NCBI GenBank assembly: GCA_013215465.1
Contig: JABSOW010000009.1
Coordinates: 1 to 64,000 of the forward strand
DNA from: Colwellia sp.
GTDB lineage: Bacteria; Pseudomonadota; Gammaproteobacteria; Enterobacterales; Alteromonadaceae
DNA: 64,000 nt
Direction: 5' to 3'
Of this stretch, positions 27,730 to 37,015 are shown in pieces. How positions within the stretch are numbered: position 1 is the stretch's first letter; each line of letters begins with the position of its first letter. Position numbers and translations under genes: made by a program. Below the pieces are notes generated by a model, which searched no databases, was not told where the DNA came from, and saw nothing but the letters and a program-made list of their open reading frames with translations.

Positions 27730-28833
27730 ATGAATCTAGCTGATAAAGTTTTAGCGGTAAATAATGATTTACCTATCCGTACTGATGCACCTGTACATAG
27801 CGGTAAAGTACGCTCTGTTTATTGGTTAACTGAGGCCGATAGCAAACGACTAATTGAAGAAAAAGGCTATGACGTCCCTAAAGATGCACCTTTAGCTATT
27901 ATGGTTATTAGTGATCGTATCTCTGCTTTTGATTGTATTTGGCAAGGTGAGGGCGGTATGAAAGGTGTACCGGGCAAAGGCGCTGCGCTTAATGCTATTT
28001 CTAATCATTGGTTTAAATTGTTTAAAGAACAAGGTCTGGCTGATAGTCATATTTTAGATATCCCGCATCCATTTGTTTGGATTGTCCAAAAAGCTAAACC
28101 GGTAATGATAGAAGCAATTTGTCGTCAATATATCACTGGCTCAATGTGGCGTTCATATGAAAAAGGTGAACGTGAATTTTGTGGTATAGAAATTAGTGAA
28201 GGATTAACGAAAGACTCAAAACTCACTGAGTTATTACAAACACCGTCAACAAAAGGAATATTAACAGGTATTCCAGGTGTTCCTGCGGTTGATGATGTCA
28301 ATATTACCCGTAAAAATATCGAAGATAACTTTGAAGCATTCAACTTTAAATCACAGGATGACATTACTCTTTATGAAAAGCTATTAACACAAGGCTTTGA
28401 TGTTATTTCAAGTGAACTTGAAAAAATAGATCAGATTTTTGTCGATACCAAATTTGAATTTGGTTACGTTAAAGATAGTGCCGGTAATGATAAATTAATT
28501 TATATGGATGAAGTAGGTACACCTGATTCATCTCGTATTTGGGATGGCGAGCAATACCGTGCTGGTAAAGTGGTTGAAAACTCTAAAGAGGGTTTTCGAC
28601 AGTTATTATTAAATCATTTTCCTGATCCAGACATTTTATTGAATAAGTCTCGTATGACTGAACGTGAAGCGCTGGCTCGTGACAATGTTTTGCCAGAAGC
28701 TGTATTAATGAATGTTTCTAAAACTTATCTTGATATCGCAGAAAAAATTACCGGTGAAAAAATAGTACTGAGTGATAATCCAAAAGCAGAAATTATTGAT
28801 ATTTTACGTGAGCACTATCAATTGATTGATTAG
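27730..28833 (+). CDS. purC: Phosphoribosylaminoimidazole-succinocarboxamide (SAICAR) synthase
   Basis: A 367-residue SAICAR synthase of the long form found in Alteromonadales and relatives; the E. coli type has about 237. The enzyme joins aspartate to CAIR in purine synthesis. Visible are [13 protein letters not shown] (ATP-phosphate region), [32 protein letters not shown] and the [17 protein letters not shown] signature. AGTTAAGG precedes the ATG. A TACAAT box lies at 27691-27696. It is a single-gene unit between two terminators. Confidence 0.96.
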   Translation: MNLADKVLAVNNDLPIRTDAPVHSGKVRSVYWLTEADSKRLIEEKGYDVPKDAPLAIMVISDRISAFDCIWQGEGGMKGVPGKGAALNAISNHWFKLFKEQGLADSHILDIPHPFVWIVQKAKPVMIEAICRQYITGSMWRSYEKGEREFCGIEISEGLTKDSKLTELLQTPSTKGILTGIPGVPAVDDVNITRKNIEDNFEAFNFKSQDDITLYEKLLTQGFDVISSELEKIDQIFVDTKFEFGYVKDSAGNDKLIYMDEVGTPDSSRIWDGEQYRAGKVVENSKEGFRQLLLNHFPDPDILLNKSRMTEREALARDNVLPEAVLMNVSKTYLDIAEKITGEKIVLSDNPKAEIIDILREHYQLID

Positions 28834-28850
28834 TGCTGCTGTTAACTGTT

Positions 28851-28883
28851 AAAGGCTGTTATTACTTAGTAATAACAGCCTTT
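28851..28883. terminator. Bidirectional terminator, purC / leucine-type dehydrogenase
   Basis: A perfect 15-bp stem AAAGGCTGTTATTAC/GTAATAACAGCCTTT with a 3-base loop, followed on the plus strand by ATTTATTT. It lies between two convergent genes (17 bp after purC, 10 bp from the dehydrogenase stop), so it may serve both. Confidence 0.9.
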
Positions 28884-28893
28884 ATTTATTTAT

Positions 28894-29931
28894 TTATTTT
28901 TTACCACCATTTTTGATGATTTCACGGGCCATTACGTCAGCGATATATCCTGTTGGCTTATTTTGGGCATTGGCTTTAACAAAGACTGTCAGCAAAGTCT
29001 GATATATTTCTTCTACTTTTTTAGTCGACTTTTCCTTACTATAATTTTCCTCAAAAGAAATATTAATAATACCACCGGCATTAATTACATAATCAGGTGC
29101 ATATAAAATACCTTTATCCACTAGGGCTTGATCATGACGAGGCTCTGCGAGTTGGTTATTTGCACAGCCTGCAATTATACTCGCTTTCAAACGTTTAATA
29201 GTATCATCGTTAATGCTAGCGCCAAGAGCACAGGGGGCATACACATCGACATCTTGATCAACTATTTCATCTAAACTTACAATGGTAGCATCGAGTTCAA
29301 TTGCGGCTTTATCAAGAACTTCTTGATTGATGTCAGTCACAAATAATTTTGCGCCTGCCTTGTGTAAATATTCACATAGGCCATAGCCAACACTTCCTAA
29401 GCCTTGTACAGCAACGCTGAGCCCGGCTAAGTTGTCGCGATTAAGTTTATGTTTAACAGAAGCCTTTATGCCTAAATATGTTCCTAAAGCAGTAAAAGGG
29501 CCGGGATCACCACTTTTGTTTATTGTGCCCGTTACAAAGGGAGTAACGGTGTTGGCAATAGCAATATCGCTAGTGGTTATATTGACATCTTCAGCACTTA
29601 AATAGCGGCCATTTAATGCATTTAACGCTTCGCCAAAAGCTTTGAATAAGGCTTCTGATTTAATCGTTTTTGCATTACCAATAATAACTGATTTGCCACC
29701 ACCCATAGCAAGGCCAGCCATGGCATTTTTATAAGTCATGCCTTTTGATAAACGTAATGCATCGATGAGTGCTTCTTCATCACTAACATAGTCCCAAAGT
29801 CTACAGCCACCAACCGCAGGGCCTAATTTTGTACTGTGTATAGCGATAATCGCTTTAAGTCCAGATGCTTGATCACTGCAAAAAACAACTTGTTCGTGAT
29901 TATCAAAATCTGCTAAATCAAAAAAAGTCAT
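28894..29931 (-). CDS. Glu/Leu/Phe/Val dehydrogenase (leucine dehydrogenase type)
   Basis: A protein of about 345 residues that reversibly deaminates branched-chain amino acids with NAD. Visible are the substrate region LGPAVGGCRLWDY, the catalytic lysine region KGMTYKNAMAGLAMGGGKSVI, the Asp in SAEDVNITTSD and the Rossmann motif VAVQGLGSVGYGLCEYL. Length and the short N-domain fit leucine dehydrogenase better than glutamate dehydrogenase. The ATG at 29931 is preferred; an ATG at 29952 would add seven residues. Its 5' leader carries the palindromic dispersed repeat at 29957-30012. Confidence 0.9.
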   Translation of the reverse strand: MTFFDLADFDNHEQVVFCSDQASGLKAIIAIHSTKLGPAVGGCRLWDYVSDEEALIDALRLSKGMTYKNAMAGLAMGGGKSVIIGNAKTIKSEALFKAFGEALNALNGRYLSAEDVNITTSDIAIANTVTPFVTGTINKSGDPGPFTALGTYLGIKASVKHKLNRDNLAGLSVAVQGLGSVGYGLCEYLHKAGAKLFVTDINQEVLDKAAIELDATIVSLDEIVDQDVDVYAPCALGASINDDTIKRLKASIIAGCANNQLAEPRHDQALVDKGILYAPDYVINAGGIINISFEENYSKEKSTKKVEEIYQTLLTVFVKANAQNKPTGYIADVMAREIIKNGGKK

Positions 29932-29956
29932 GCCGAAAATTCTCCACTTCATGTTA

Positions 29957-30012
29957 TATACCCATGTTACCTCAAGATGCTGAAACTCGTATCTTGAAGT
30001 ATCATGGGTATA
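29957..30012. repeat. Long palindromic dispersed repeat, copy 1
   Basis: A 56-bp imperfect inverted repeat. Outer arms TATACCCATG/CATGGGTATA are exact; inner arms TTACCTCAAGAT/ATCTTGAAGTAT pair with two mismatches around a short loop. It shares the 14-mer CTCAAGATGCTGAA and the GGGTATA end with the copy at 44670-44723. Repeats of this type (REP/MITE-like) are expected to form a hairpin in RNA. Confidence 0.8.
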
Positions 30013-30184
30013 AATAGTTATACCAATTAAGCAAACCTTATCATTTAGGTTTTGTGCAAACTAGTCGAGGTACAATAATTATAGACGAAGGGGATAGATA
30101 AAAGTGTTCAGATATAGGTACAGGCAAATGAAGGTAACATTTACTAATATTCCACGAATAACGAAAGTAAAGACAAAAAGTAAA

Positions 30185-33100
30185 TTAGTTTCTTTGTGTG
30201 TGCCGAGTAACTTTACTTATCCGTTGGATGATTTTTTGGTTTTTTTCATGATCATTGGCTTGATAAATTCTAACTTGATTTCGACCATTATGTTTTGAGT
30301 AATAAAGCGCATGATCTGCTTGACTGATCATTTGATTATATTCCACTAAGTTACTATTGTCAGTTAAACCAATACTAATGGTCAGCGTTAAATCTTGTGC
30401 AATAGCAGAAAAATCATGTGTTTCAATTGCTAGGCGAATTAGCTCACAAAAATGCATTGCCTGTTCTTTATTGGCAGTAATGAGTAAAGTAAATTCTTCA
30501 CCGCCCCAACGGGCCAGTTTAACTTGCTGTGAACAACGAGGCAATAATTCAGATAAGATGTTGGCTAGGGTTTTAATTGCCTGATCGCCAACAAGGTGTG
30601 AATAGGTATCGTTTACTGCTTTAAAGTGGTCTATATCTATAATCGCTAGTGATAATGGGGTTGTATGCTCTTGTGCTGTTTTAAAGTCACAATCACACCA
30701 TTCATCGAAAGCTCGTCTATTAGGTAAGCCTGTTAATTGATCATGTACAGCTTGATAAGCAAATAATGCAGTTTGTTTTTTTAAATCTAGTGTTTGTCTG
30801 GCAACCAAACGTTTTAACTTTTCTTCACTTTGTTGAATGATAATAATTCGATAGCGATAAAAAAAATAAAGTACAGAAAATGACAAAGCAAGAATAAATA
30901 ATTTAAATAATGGTGTTTGCCAAAAATGAAAAGGAATGATAAAGGTTAAGGTTGCTTCTTGATTTTGCCATTTTCCATTGGGGTATTTTGCACGCATTTT
31001 AAAGGTATAGGTACCAGGGGAGAGGTTAGTAAACTCAGTATATGTTTGACTCTTTTTATTTATCCAATCAGTATCAAAACCAACCAGTTGTGTTTGATAC
31101 TGGATATTTTTAGACATTAAAAATCCTAATCCTACATAATGAATGGTTACATGTGATGAGCCCGCTAACAATTTAACATGGCTAAGCACTTGGTTTCCCT
31201 CTTTAAGTGTTAGGAGCTGCTCTTGATTATCGACAATAAGTTGTTCAATAAGTACCGGTAGCTGTCTTTCTGCCATCCGTTGTAAGCGCTGATGAGTAAC
31301 TTGGCTTACACCTTTTGCAGTAGCAAACCAAACACTGCCGTTTTTATGCAACGTTGCTGCTGGTGTTGAACCACCATTTGCTTGTGAACTTAATAATCCA
31401 ACGCCTTCAGCAAATATTTCAAAATCAATTATTGCATCTTGATTAGCGATAGCTTTATTGATTTGTTCTCGGCTAATTTTAATAATCCCTCGATTGCTAC
31501 TTAGCCAAAACGTGTCATTAGTGTCGATAATTACTTGAAAAATTTTATCTATTGGTAAACCATTTTTTCGGCTGATAGCTTTAATGTCATTTGTTATTAA
31601 ATCGATTTGTATTAGCCCTCGGTCGGTAGCTAACCAAATAACATCGCCTTCAACATTGAAACCAAAGGCATATTCAGCGTTAAACTCTTCATTAAGACGA
31701 TAGGTTTGTATGATACCATTTTGATATGAAACTACGCCTATGCCAGTGCCAATCCAAATTTTCCCTTGGGAATCTTCTGTTAATGCCATAATAAAATTAT
31801 CAGGCAGGCCTGTTTGTTTATTAAACTGGCTAACTAAGCCGTCTTTGGATATTTTTACAAGTCCAGCAGCGGTGCCAATCCAAGTGTTTTCTTTAGAATC
31901 AAATAATAATGATCTAACCTCATTACTTGGCAAGCCTTGGTCTTTATTAAAAAAAGGCTGCATAGTATTACCTACCACTTTATAAACACCACTATTGTAG
32001 GTACCAACTAAAATTTGGCCGTTTTTCCCTTGTGCCAAGCTTAAAATGGATTTGACTGATGTGGCACTTTTAGACTTGATCGCTGTAGGTGAAATAGAAT
32101 AGATTTTTTTTCCGAGTAATTTATTTAATCCTTTACTGCTACCAATCCATAAACTGCCATCGCTATGAGCTAAAACACTTCGTATATAATTTCCGGCTAA
32201 ACCTTGCTCTGAGGTTAGCGTGATAAAAGGGGCTTCTCTTAAGCGGAATAAACCACTGCTAGTACCAACCCAAATACTATCCTCTTTATCCTGATAAAGT
32301 GAGGATATACGGTTGTTAGGTAAGCCTTGGCTATCATCAAGTTTTTCTATGCCATAATCACTTAAACGAAAAATACCATGTTTTTGTGTACCAAGCCATA
32401 TATCATCATTGCTATCTTGTAATATACTGGTAATTGCTTCATGAGATAAGGTTTGATGAAGAGGAGTGAAATAGCCATTATTGAAAATAAAAGCACCTCG
32501 TTCAGTACCGACAATAAGTTGATTCTTACTGGTAAGAAGTAATGAATATACCGGAGTGTCAGGTAAGCCAAAATGCTCATCGAAATGACTCACTAGCGTT
32601 TTGTTTTTTACTGAATATAAACCATTATTGGTTGCTACCCATAAAGTGTTTTCTGCATCAAGTAGTAGTTTAAATGCTCTTAAGTTACCGATAATAGTTT
32701 CATCGTGTTTTGTTGTAACATTTCTATAGACAAGTCCTTTGCCTTCCAGAGCTAACCAAATATTTTGTTTGTTATCGAAAATAGCGTGGTTTACCATAGT
32801 TGATGCGTTATATTGAGGTTGCCATTTTCGATTTTTACGGACAGAAATACCTCCTCTAGCTCCTGCAACTAGAAGTTCTCCGTTTTGAGTTGCGGTTAAG
32901 TTTTTTACTGCTGAATCAGGTAAACCTGCTTTTGAACCGCGAGTGAATAGTTTAAATTCCCGGCCATTAAAACGGGCAAAACCCTCCCATGTTGCTATCC
33001 ACAAATAACCATCAATTGTTTGTGCGAGTGCATTAATACCGTTATGTGGTAAACCATCACGGGTGTCCCATGTTTGGGTAAAATAATCCTCTAGAGGTAG

Positions 33101-33190
33101 CGGGTCTTTTTTTGATGCATGGCTATAAAAAGACAATAAAATTATAATTGTAAAAATTAATTTTATTATAGAGATGAGTTTCAGCTTCAT
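30185..33190 (-). CDS. Two-component-propeller diguanylate cyclase (periplasmic sensor)
   Basis: A 1001-residue membrane protein. Signal/anchor near residues 5-25, then 11-13 propeller repeats (residues about 40-630) each with a motif like LPNNxIxxLxxDxxxxxWIGT, then a Y_Y_Y domain (about 660-755), a transmembrane helix near 770-790, a short coiled linker and a GGDEF domain (about 825-985). The cyclase motif is RWGGEEF, which is active in the family. The usual RxxD inhibitory site is absent, so product inhibition may be weak. It probably senses an extracellular or periplasmic ligand, perhaps a polysaccharide, and makes cyclic-di-GMP. The small lipoprotein gene is 10 bp upstream and likely co-transcribed. 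Confidence 0.93.
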   Translation of the reverse strand: MKLKLISIIKLIFTIIILLSFYSHASKKDPLPLEDYFTQTWDTRDGLPHNGINALAQTIDGYLWIATWEGFARFNGREFKLFTRGSKAGLPDSAVKNLTATQNGELLVAGARGGISVRKNRKWQPQYNASTMVNHAIFDNKQNIWLALEGKGLVYRNVTTKHDETIIGNLRAFKLLLDAENTLWVATNNGLYSVKNKTLVSHFDEHFGLPDTPVYSLLLTSKNQLIVGTERGAFIFNNGYFTPLHQTLSHEAITSILQDSNDDIWLGTQKHGIFRLSDYGIEKLDDSQGLPNNRISSLYQDKEDSIWVGTSSGLFRLREAPFITLTSEQGLAGNYIRSVLAHSDGSLWIGSSKGLNKLLGKKIYSISPTAIKSKSATSVKSILSLAQGKNGQILVGTYNSGVYKVVGNTMQPFFNKDQGLPSNEVRSLLFDSKENTWIGTAAGLVKISKDGLVSQFNKQTGLPDNFIMALTEDSQGKIWIGTGIGVVSYQNGIIQTYRLNEEFNAEYAFGFNVEGDVIWLATDRGLIQIDLITNDIKAISRKNGLPIDKIFQVIIDTNDTFWLSSNRGIIKISREQINKAIANQDAIIDFEIFAEGVGLLSSQANGGSTPAATLHKNGSVWFATAKGVSQVTHQRLQRMAERQLPVLIEQLIVDNQEQLLTLKEGNQVLSHVKLLAGSSHVTIHYVGLGFLMSKNIQYQTQLVGFDTDWINKKSQTYTEFTNLSPGTYTFKMRAKYPNGKWQNQEATLTFIIPFHFWQTPLFKLFILALSFSVLYFFYRYRIIIIQQSEEKLKRLVARQTLDLKKQTALFAYQAVHDQLTGLPNRRAFDEWCDCDFKTAQEHTTPLSLAIIDIDHFKAVNDTYSHLVGDQAIKTLANILSELLPRCSQQVKLARWGGEEFTLLITANKEQAMHFCELIRLAIETHDFSAIAQDLTLTISIGLTDNSNLVEYNQMISQADHALYYSKHNGRNQVRIYQANDHEKNQKIIQRISKVTRHTQRN

Positions 33191-33200
33191 ACGGCTCTAG

Positions 33201-33635
33201 TTAGAAAGGGTCTTTTAATATTTTATTAATAACCCATTGTCCACCATTTAATTGTACTAGTGAAATACGTTTAACGTCTTTTAAACGATTTTCTTGGTAA
33301 TAGCCATCAAAATATAGGGTTATTGTTGCTTTGTGTTTAAATCGCTTTCTAAGTTTTACACCGTTGTCATCTGCTTTTATCTCAACCTTGTCATAAGACA
33401 TATTAAAAAGGTGGCGTGCAATAGCCTGTGGAGATCGGTAGTGTAATATTAGTCGAGCTAGTTTAGGATCACAAACTGAGGCTGCTTTTTGAACATTTTT
33501 TTCATTGTAAAGTGCATCAAAAAAGGCGACAGCGATTAATTCAGGATTATCGATTTTAGTGATTTCTTTTTTACCATCATTGCAAGCACTAACAAGAAAA
33601 AGCGTCAGTAAAATTAGAAAATTAATTTTAGGCAT
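33201..33635 (-). CDS. Small lipoprotein of unknown function
   Basis: A 144-residue protein with a signal peptide and lipobox (LVSAC, Cys at residue 18), so lipid-anchored. The mature part has a helical start (DNPELIAVAFFDALYNEKNVQKAASVCDP) then beta-rich sequence, reminiscent of NTF2-like/DUF4878 proteins, but I do not recognise the family with confidence. It sits 10 bp before the propeller diguanylate cyclase gene and may be its periplasmic partner. Confidence 0.65.
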   Translation of the reverse strand: MPKINFLILLTLFLVSACNDGKKEITKIDNPELIAVAFFDALYNEKNVQKAASVCDPKLARLILHYRSPQAIARHLFNMSYDKVEIKADDNGVKLRKRFKHKATITLYFDGYYQENRLKDVKRISLVQLNGGQWVINKILKDPF

Positions 33636-33733
33636 AAGAAAAGTAACAGTATTTAAATTTAGCGAAATTCATTCAAGCATAACTTAAATTGAGAGATAAC
33701 AACACTATCTTTTATACTTAAAGCTAGGCAATA

Positions 33734-33757
33734 AAAAAGGTGCTTAAGCACCTTTTT
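33734..33757. terminator. Terminator of cysK, probably bidirectional
   Basis: A perfect palindrome AAAAAGGTGC..GCACCTTTTT around TTAA, 24 bp beyond the cysK stop codon (minus strand), with A- and T-rich ends on both strands. Confidence 0.9.
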
Positions 33758-33780
33758 AATCACGAATGTTAAAATAAAAA

Positions 33781-34776
33781 TTATTGTACTAATTCTTTAT
33801 CCGAAAAGCTGTCACTGAATAATGCGCTAGATAAGTAACGCTCTGCAGAGCTAGGTAAAATAACTACTATCGTTTTACCTGAGTTTTCAGGAAGCTCAGC
33901 AAGACGTTTAGCGGCAACAACCGCAGCACCTGATGAAATACCAGCAAGAATACCTTCTTCTTTCATTAAGCGATGTGCCATCGCCATTGAGTCATCATTA
34001 GATACTTGCTCAACACCATCAATCATATCTAAATCAAGGTTACCAGGTATAAAACCGGCACCAATTCCTTGAATTTTATGTGGGCCAGGCCGTAACTCTT
34101 CACCGGCTAGTTTTTGACTAATTACCGCTGAATCTGTTGGTTCAACCGCAATACTACTTATCGCTTTGCCTTGGGTTAATTTTAAGTAACGGCTAATACC
34201 GGTAATTGTGCCACCAGTGCCAACACCAGCCACTAAAATATCTATTTTCCCATCAGTATCACGCCAAATTTCAGGACCTGTGGTTTTCTCATGAATAGCA
34301 GGGTTTGCAGGATTATCAAACTGGCCTAAAAGTACATATTTATCAGGATCCGAGTCTTTAATTTCTTGTGCTTTTGCAATCGCGCCATTCATTCCTTTAG
34401 CACCGTCAGTAAGCTCTACTTTTGCGCCAAGCGCTGCAAGTAATTTACGACGCTCTAAACTCATGGTACTTGGCATAGTTAGAGTGATGCTATAACCACG
34501 GGCAGCAGCAACAAATGCAAGGGCAATGCCGGTATTACCACTTGTTGGTTCAATAATTTCTTTACCTTGCGATAAAAGACCTTTTTCTTCAGCATCCCAA
34601 ACCATGCTAGCGCCAATACGACACTTAACACTGAAACTTGGATTTCTTGCTTCTACTTTCGCATATACCGTTGCAGCAGGGCTGCCATCACTATTTTTAC
34701 TAGCAATTACCCGATTAAGCTTAACCAAAGGTGTATTACCAATGGAGGTTGAATTATCTTCAAATATGTTAGACAT
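33781..34776 (-). CDS. cysK: Cysteine synthase A (O-acetylserine sulfhydrylase)
   Basis: A 331-residue PLP enzyme making cysteine from O-acetylserine and sulfide. Features: [11 protein letters not shown], the PLP lysine in SFSVKCRIG, the substrate loop [11 protein letters not shown], the phosphate cradle [10 protein letters not shown] and the C-terminal GISSGAA. Length matches CysK; a CysB-regulated promoter was not identified. It diverges from the MoxR gene. Confidence 0.96.
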   Translation of the reverse strand: MSNIFEDNSTSIGNTPLVKLNRVIASKNSDGSPAATVYAKVEARNPSFSVKCRIGASMVWDAEEKGLLSQGKEIIEPTSGNTGIALAFVAAARGYSITLTMPSTMSLERRKLLAALGAKVELTDGAKGMNGAIAKAQEIKDSDPDKYVLLGQFDNPANPAIHEKTTGPEIWRDTDGKIDILVAGVGTGGTITGISRYLKLTQGKAISSIAVEPTDSAVISQKLAGEELRPGPHKIQGIGAGFIPGNLDLDMIDGVEQVSNDDSMAMAHRLMKEEGILAGISSGAAVVAAKRLAELPENSGKTIVVILPSSAERYLSSALFSDSFSDKELVQ

Positions 34777-34948
34777 GCTGAAATCCTATGGGCTATTTTG
34801 AACTCACTTGAGTATTATTGTAAGATTAGCCTCTTATAGCAGAAAAAGAAGTGATATTTTGTTATAACTTATATGCATTTATGGAATAAATAACTACTTT
34901 AATAGTACTTTTCATAAAATAACAATCATAAAATTTTAGGAATTGAAT

Positions 34949-35794
34949 ATGAGCGCTTTTCAAGGCACCAGTAATTATATTGCCTCAAATGAGTTACAGC
35001 TAGCTGTTAATGCAGCTATTACTCTTGAGCGACCTTTGTTAATAAAAGGAGAGCCAGGCACAGGAAAAACCATGTTAGCAGAGGAGTTAGCGGCGAGTTT
35101 AGGTGTTGAACTTATTCCTTGGCATATAAAATCAACAACAAAAGCACAGCAAGGCTTATATGAATACGATGCAGTATCGCGTTTAAGAGATAGCCAGCTA
35201 GGTGACGAGAAAGTAAACGATATTGGTAACTATATTATTAAGGGTAAATTATGGCACGCGTTTACTAGTGATCATCGTCCGGTGTTATTGATTGATGAAA
35301 TAGATAAAGCTGATATTGAGTTCCCTAATGATCTACTTTTAGAGCTAGATAAAATGGAATTTTTTGTTTACGAAACTCAAGAAAAAATTGTCGCTAAACA
35401 AAGACCTATTATTATCATTACTTCAAATAATGAAAAAGAATTACCAGATGCTTTTTTACGTCGTTGCTTTTTTCATTATATTCGTTTTCCAGAAAAAGCA
35501 GAGATGCAAGCCATTGTTGATGTTCACTTTCCCAAGATAAAACAAAAGTTGCTAGATGAAGCGCTCGCCTTATTTTTTGATTTACGTGATGTTCCAGGCT
35601 TAAAGAAAAAGCCATCTACGTCAGAATTAATTGATTGGTTAAAGTTATTGCTTGCTGAAGACATTTCTCCAGAAGTGCTACATGAAACACGCCAGAAAAA
35701 AGTCATTCCGCCGTTACATGGCGCCTTATTAAAAAATGAGCAAGATGTACATTTATTTGAAAAGCTTGCTTTTATGCACCGTGGCCAACGTTAA
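34949..35794 (+). CDS. MoxR-family AAA+ ATPase
   Basis: A 281-residue AAA+ ATPase. Walker A is GEPGTGKTML (residues about 35-44); Walker B is LLIDEIDKAD (about 115); sensor 1 is ITSNNEKELPDAFLRRC with the arginine finger pair. It is a MoxR protein of the short CoxD-like kind. Such ATPases act with VWA proteins as chaperones that insert cofactors or remodel complexes. ATG at 34949 follows AGGA; a TTG two codons earlier is the alternative. It is followed after 40 bp by the VWA gene. Confidence 0.93.
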   Translation: MSAFQGTSNYIASNELQLAVNAAITLERPLLIKGEPGTGKTMLAEELAASLGVELIPWHIKSTTKAQQGLYEYDAVSRLRDSQLGDEKVNDIGNYIIKGKLWHAFTSDHRPVLLIDEIDKADIEFPNDLLLELDKMEFFVYETQEKIVAKQRPIIIITSNNEKELPDAFLRRCFFHYIRFPEKAEMQAIVDVHFPKIKQKLLDEALALFFDLRDVPGLKKKPSTSELIDWLKLLLAEDISPEVLHETRQKKVIPPLHGALLKNEQDVHLFEKLAFMHRGQR

Positions 35795-35834
35795 GGTTTA
35801 TATGGGTATATGTTAAAAAATAAAGAGCAAAGTA

Positions 35835-37007
35835 ATGTTAATTGATTTCTTTTGTAAGGTACGTGACTACAAAATACCTTGTACACTGCGAGAATTACTT
35901 GATTTAATTCGAGCTTTAGAACGAGGCGTAGTATTTGCTAGTATCGATGATTTTTATAGTTTGAGTCGTACTATTTTAGTTAAAGATGAAGCTCATTTTG
36001 ATAAATTTGATCGTGCTTTTGCTGATTATTTTTCCGGTGTTGCTAGTCTAGAATTGGATTTATCAGAAATACCTCAAGATTGGCTTAAAAAGCACTTTGA
36101 AAAGCAACTAAGCGCCGAAGAAAAAGCAAAAATAAAAGCCTTGGGCGGATTAGACAAGCTAATGGAAACATTAGCTGAACGTTTGAAAGAGCAGGAGAAA
36201 CGTCATCAAGGTGGTAATAAATGGATTGGTACTGGCGGAACTTCACCGTTTGGTGCCTATGGCTATAACCCTGAAGGGATTAGAATAGGGCAAGACGGTT
36301 CACGACATCGTCGCGCGACTAAAGTTTGGGATAAACGTCAATTTAAAAATTTAGATGCAAATGTTGAAATAGGCACTCGTAATCTAAAAGTTGCTTTGCG
36401 CAAGTTACGTCAATTTGCACGTACTGGCAGTAGTGACGAATTAGCGCTTGATGAGACTATTGCTGCTACAGCCCGTAACGCGGGTTATCTTGATATTAAA
36501 ATGAAGCCTGAGCGTCATAATGCCATTAAAGTATTAATGTTTTTTGATATTGGTGGCTCTATGGATGATCACATTAAGGTATGTGAACAGCTATTTTCGG
36601 CCATACATGGTGAATTTAAGCATTTAGAATTTTTTTATTTTCATAACTGTCTTTACGAGAATGTTTGGCGAGATAATAACCGTAGACATAATGAAAAAAT
36701 TGATTTATTGCAAGTGCTGCACACTTATAGTCGCGACTATAAAGTTATTTTTATTGGCGATGCCACAATGGGGCCATACGAGATAACTTACCCCGGTGGC
36801 AGTGTTGAACATTGGAATGAGGAAGCCGGTAATGTTTGGATGAAAAGATTAACAGATCATTTTGATAAGGTTATTTGGCTTAATCCTCAAAATGAAGCGC
36901 AGTGGCCTTATTATGCTTCTATCAAAATAATGCAAGGACTGGTCGATAATAAAATGTACCCACTGACATTAGCAGGGTTAGGGCAGGGTATTAAAGCGTT
37001 GATTTAA
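35835..37007 (+). CDS. VWA-domain protein (CoxE/COG3825-like), MoxR partner
   Basis: A 390-residue soluble protein. The N-terminal half is helical (FFCKVRDYKIPCTLRELLDLIRAL), followed by a Gly-rich and charged linker with GTGGTSPFGAYGYNPEG, then a C-terminal von Willebrand A domain (about 215-390). The metal-ion site DIGGSMDDH is present with the first Asp and Ser. The pairing with MoxR upstream (40 bp) is the known MoxR-VWA module. Its client in this organism is unknown, and no dehydrogenase or other candidate sits beside it. Confidence 0.9.
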   Translation: MLIDFFCKVRDYKIPCTLRELLDLIRALERGVVFASIDDFYSLSRTILVKDEAHFDKFDRAFADYFSGVASLELDLSEIPQDWLKKHFEKQLSAEEKAKIKALGGLDKLMETLAERLKEQEKRHQGGNKWIGTGGTSPFGAYGYNPEGIRIGQDGSRHRRATKVWDKRQFKNLDANVEIGTRNLKVALRKLRQFARTGSSDELALDETIAATARNAGYLDIKMKPERHNAIKVLMFFDIGGSMDDHIKVCEQLFSAIHGEFKHLEFFYFHNCLYENVWRDNNRRHNEKIDLLQVLHTYSRDYKVIFIGDATMGPYEITYPGGSVEHWNEEAGNVWMKRLTDHFDKVIWLNPQNEAQWPYYASIKIMQGLVDNKMYPLTLAGLGQGIKALI

Positions 37008-37015
37008 TATCAGGC

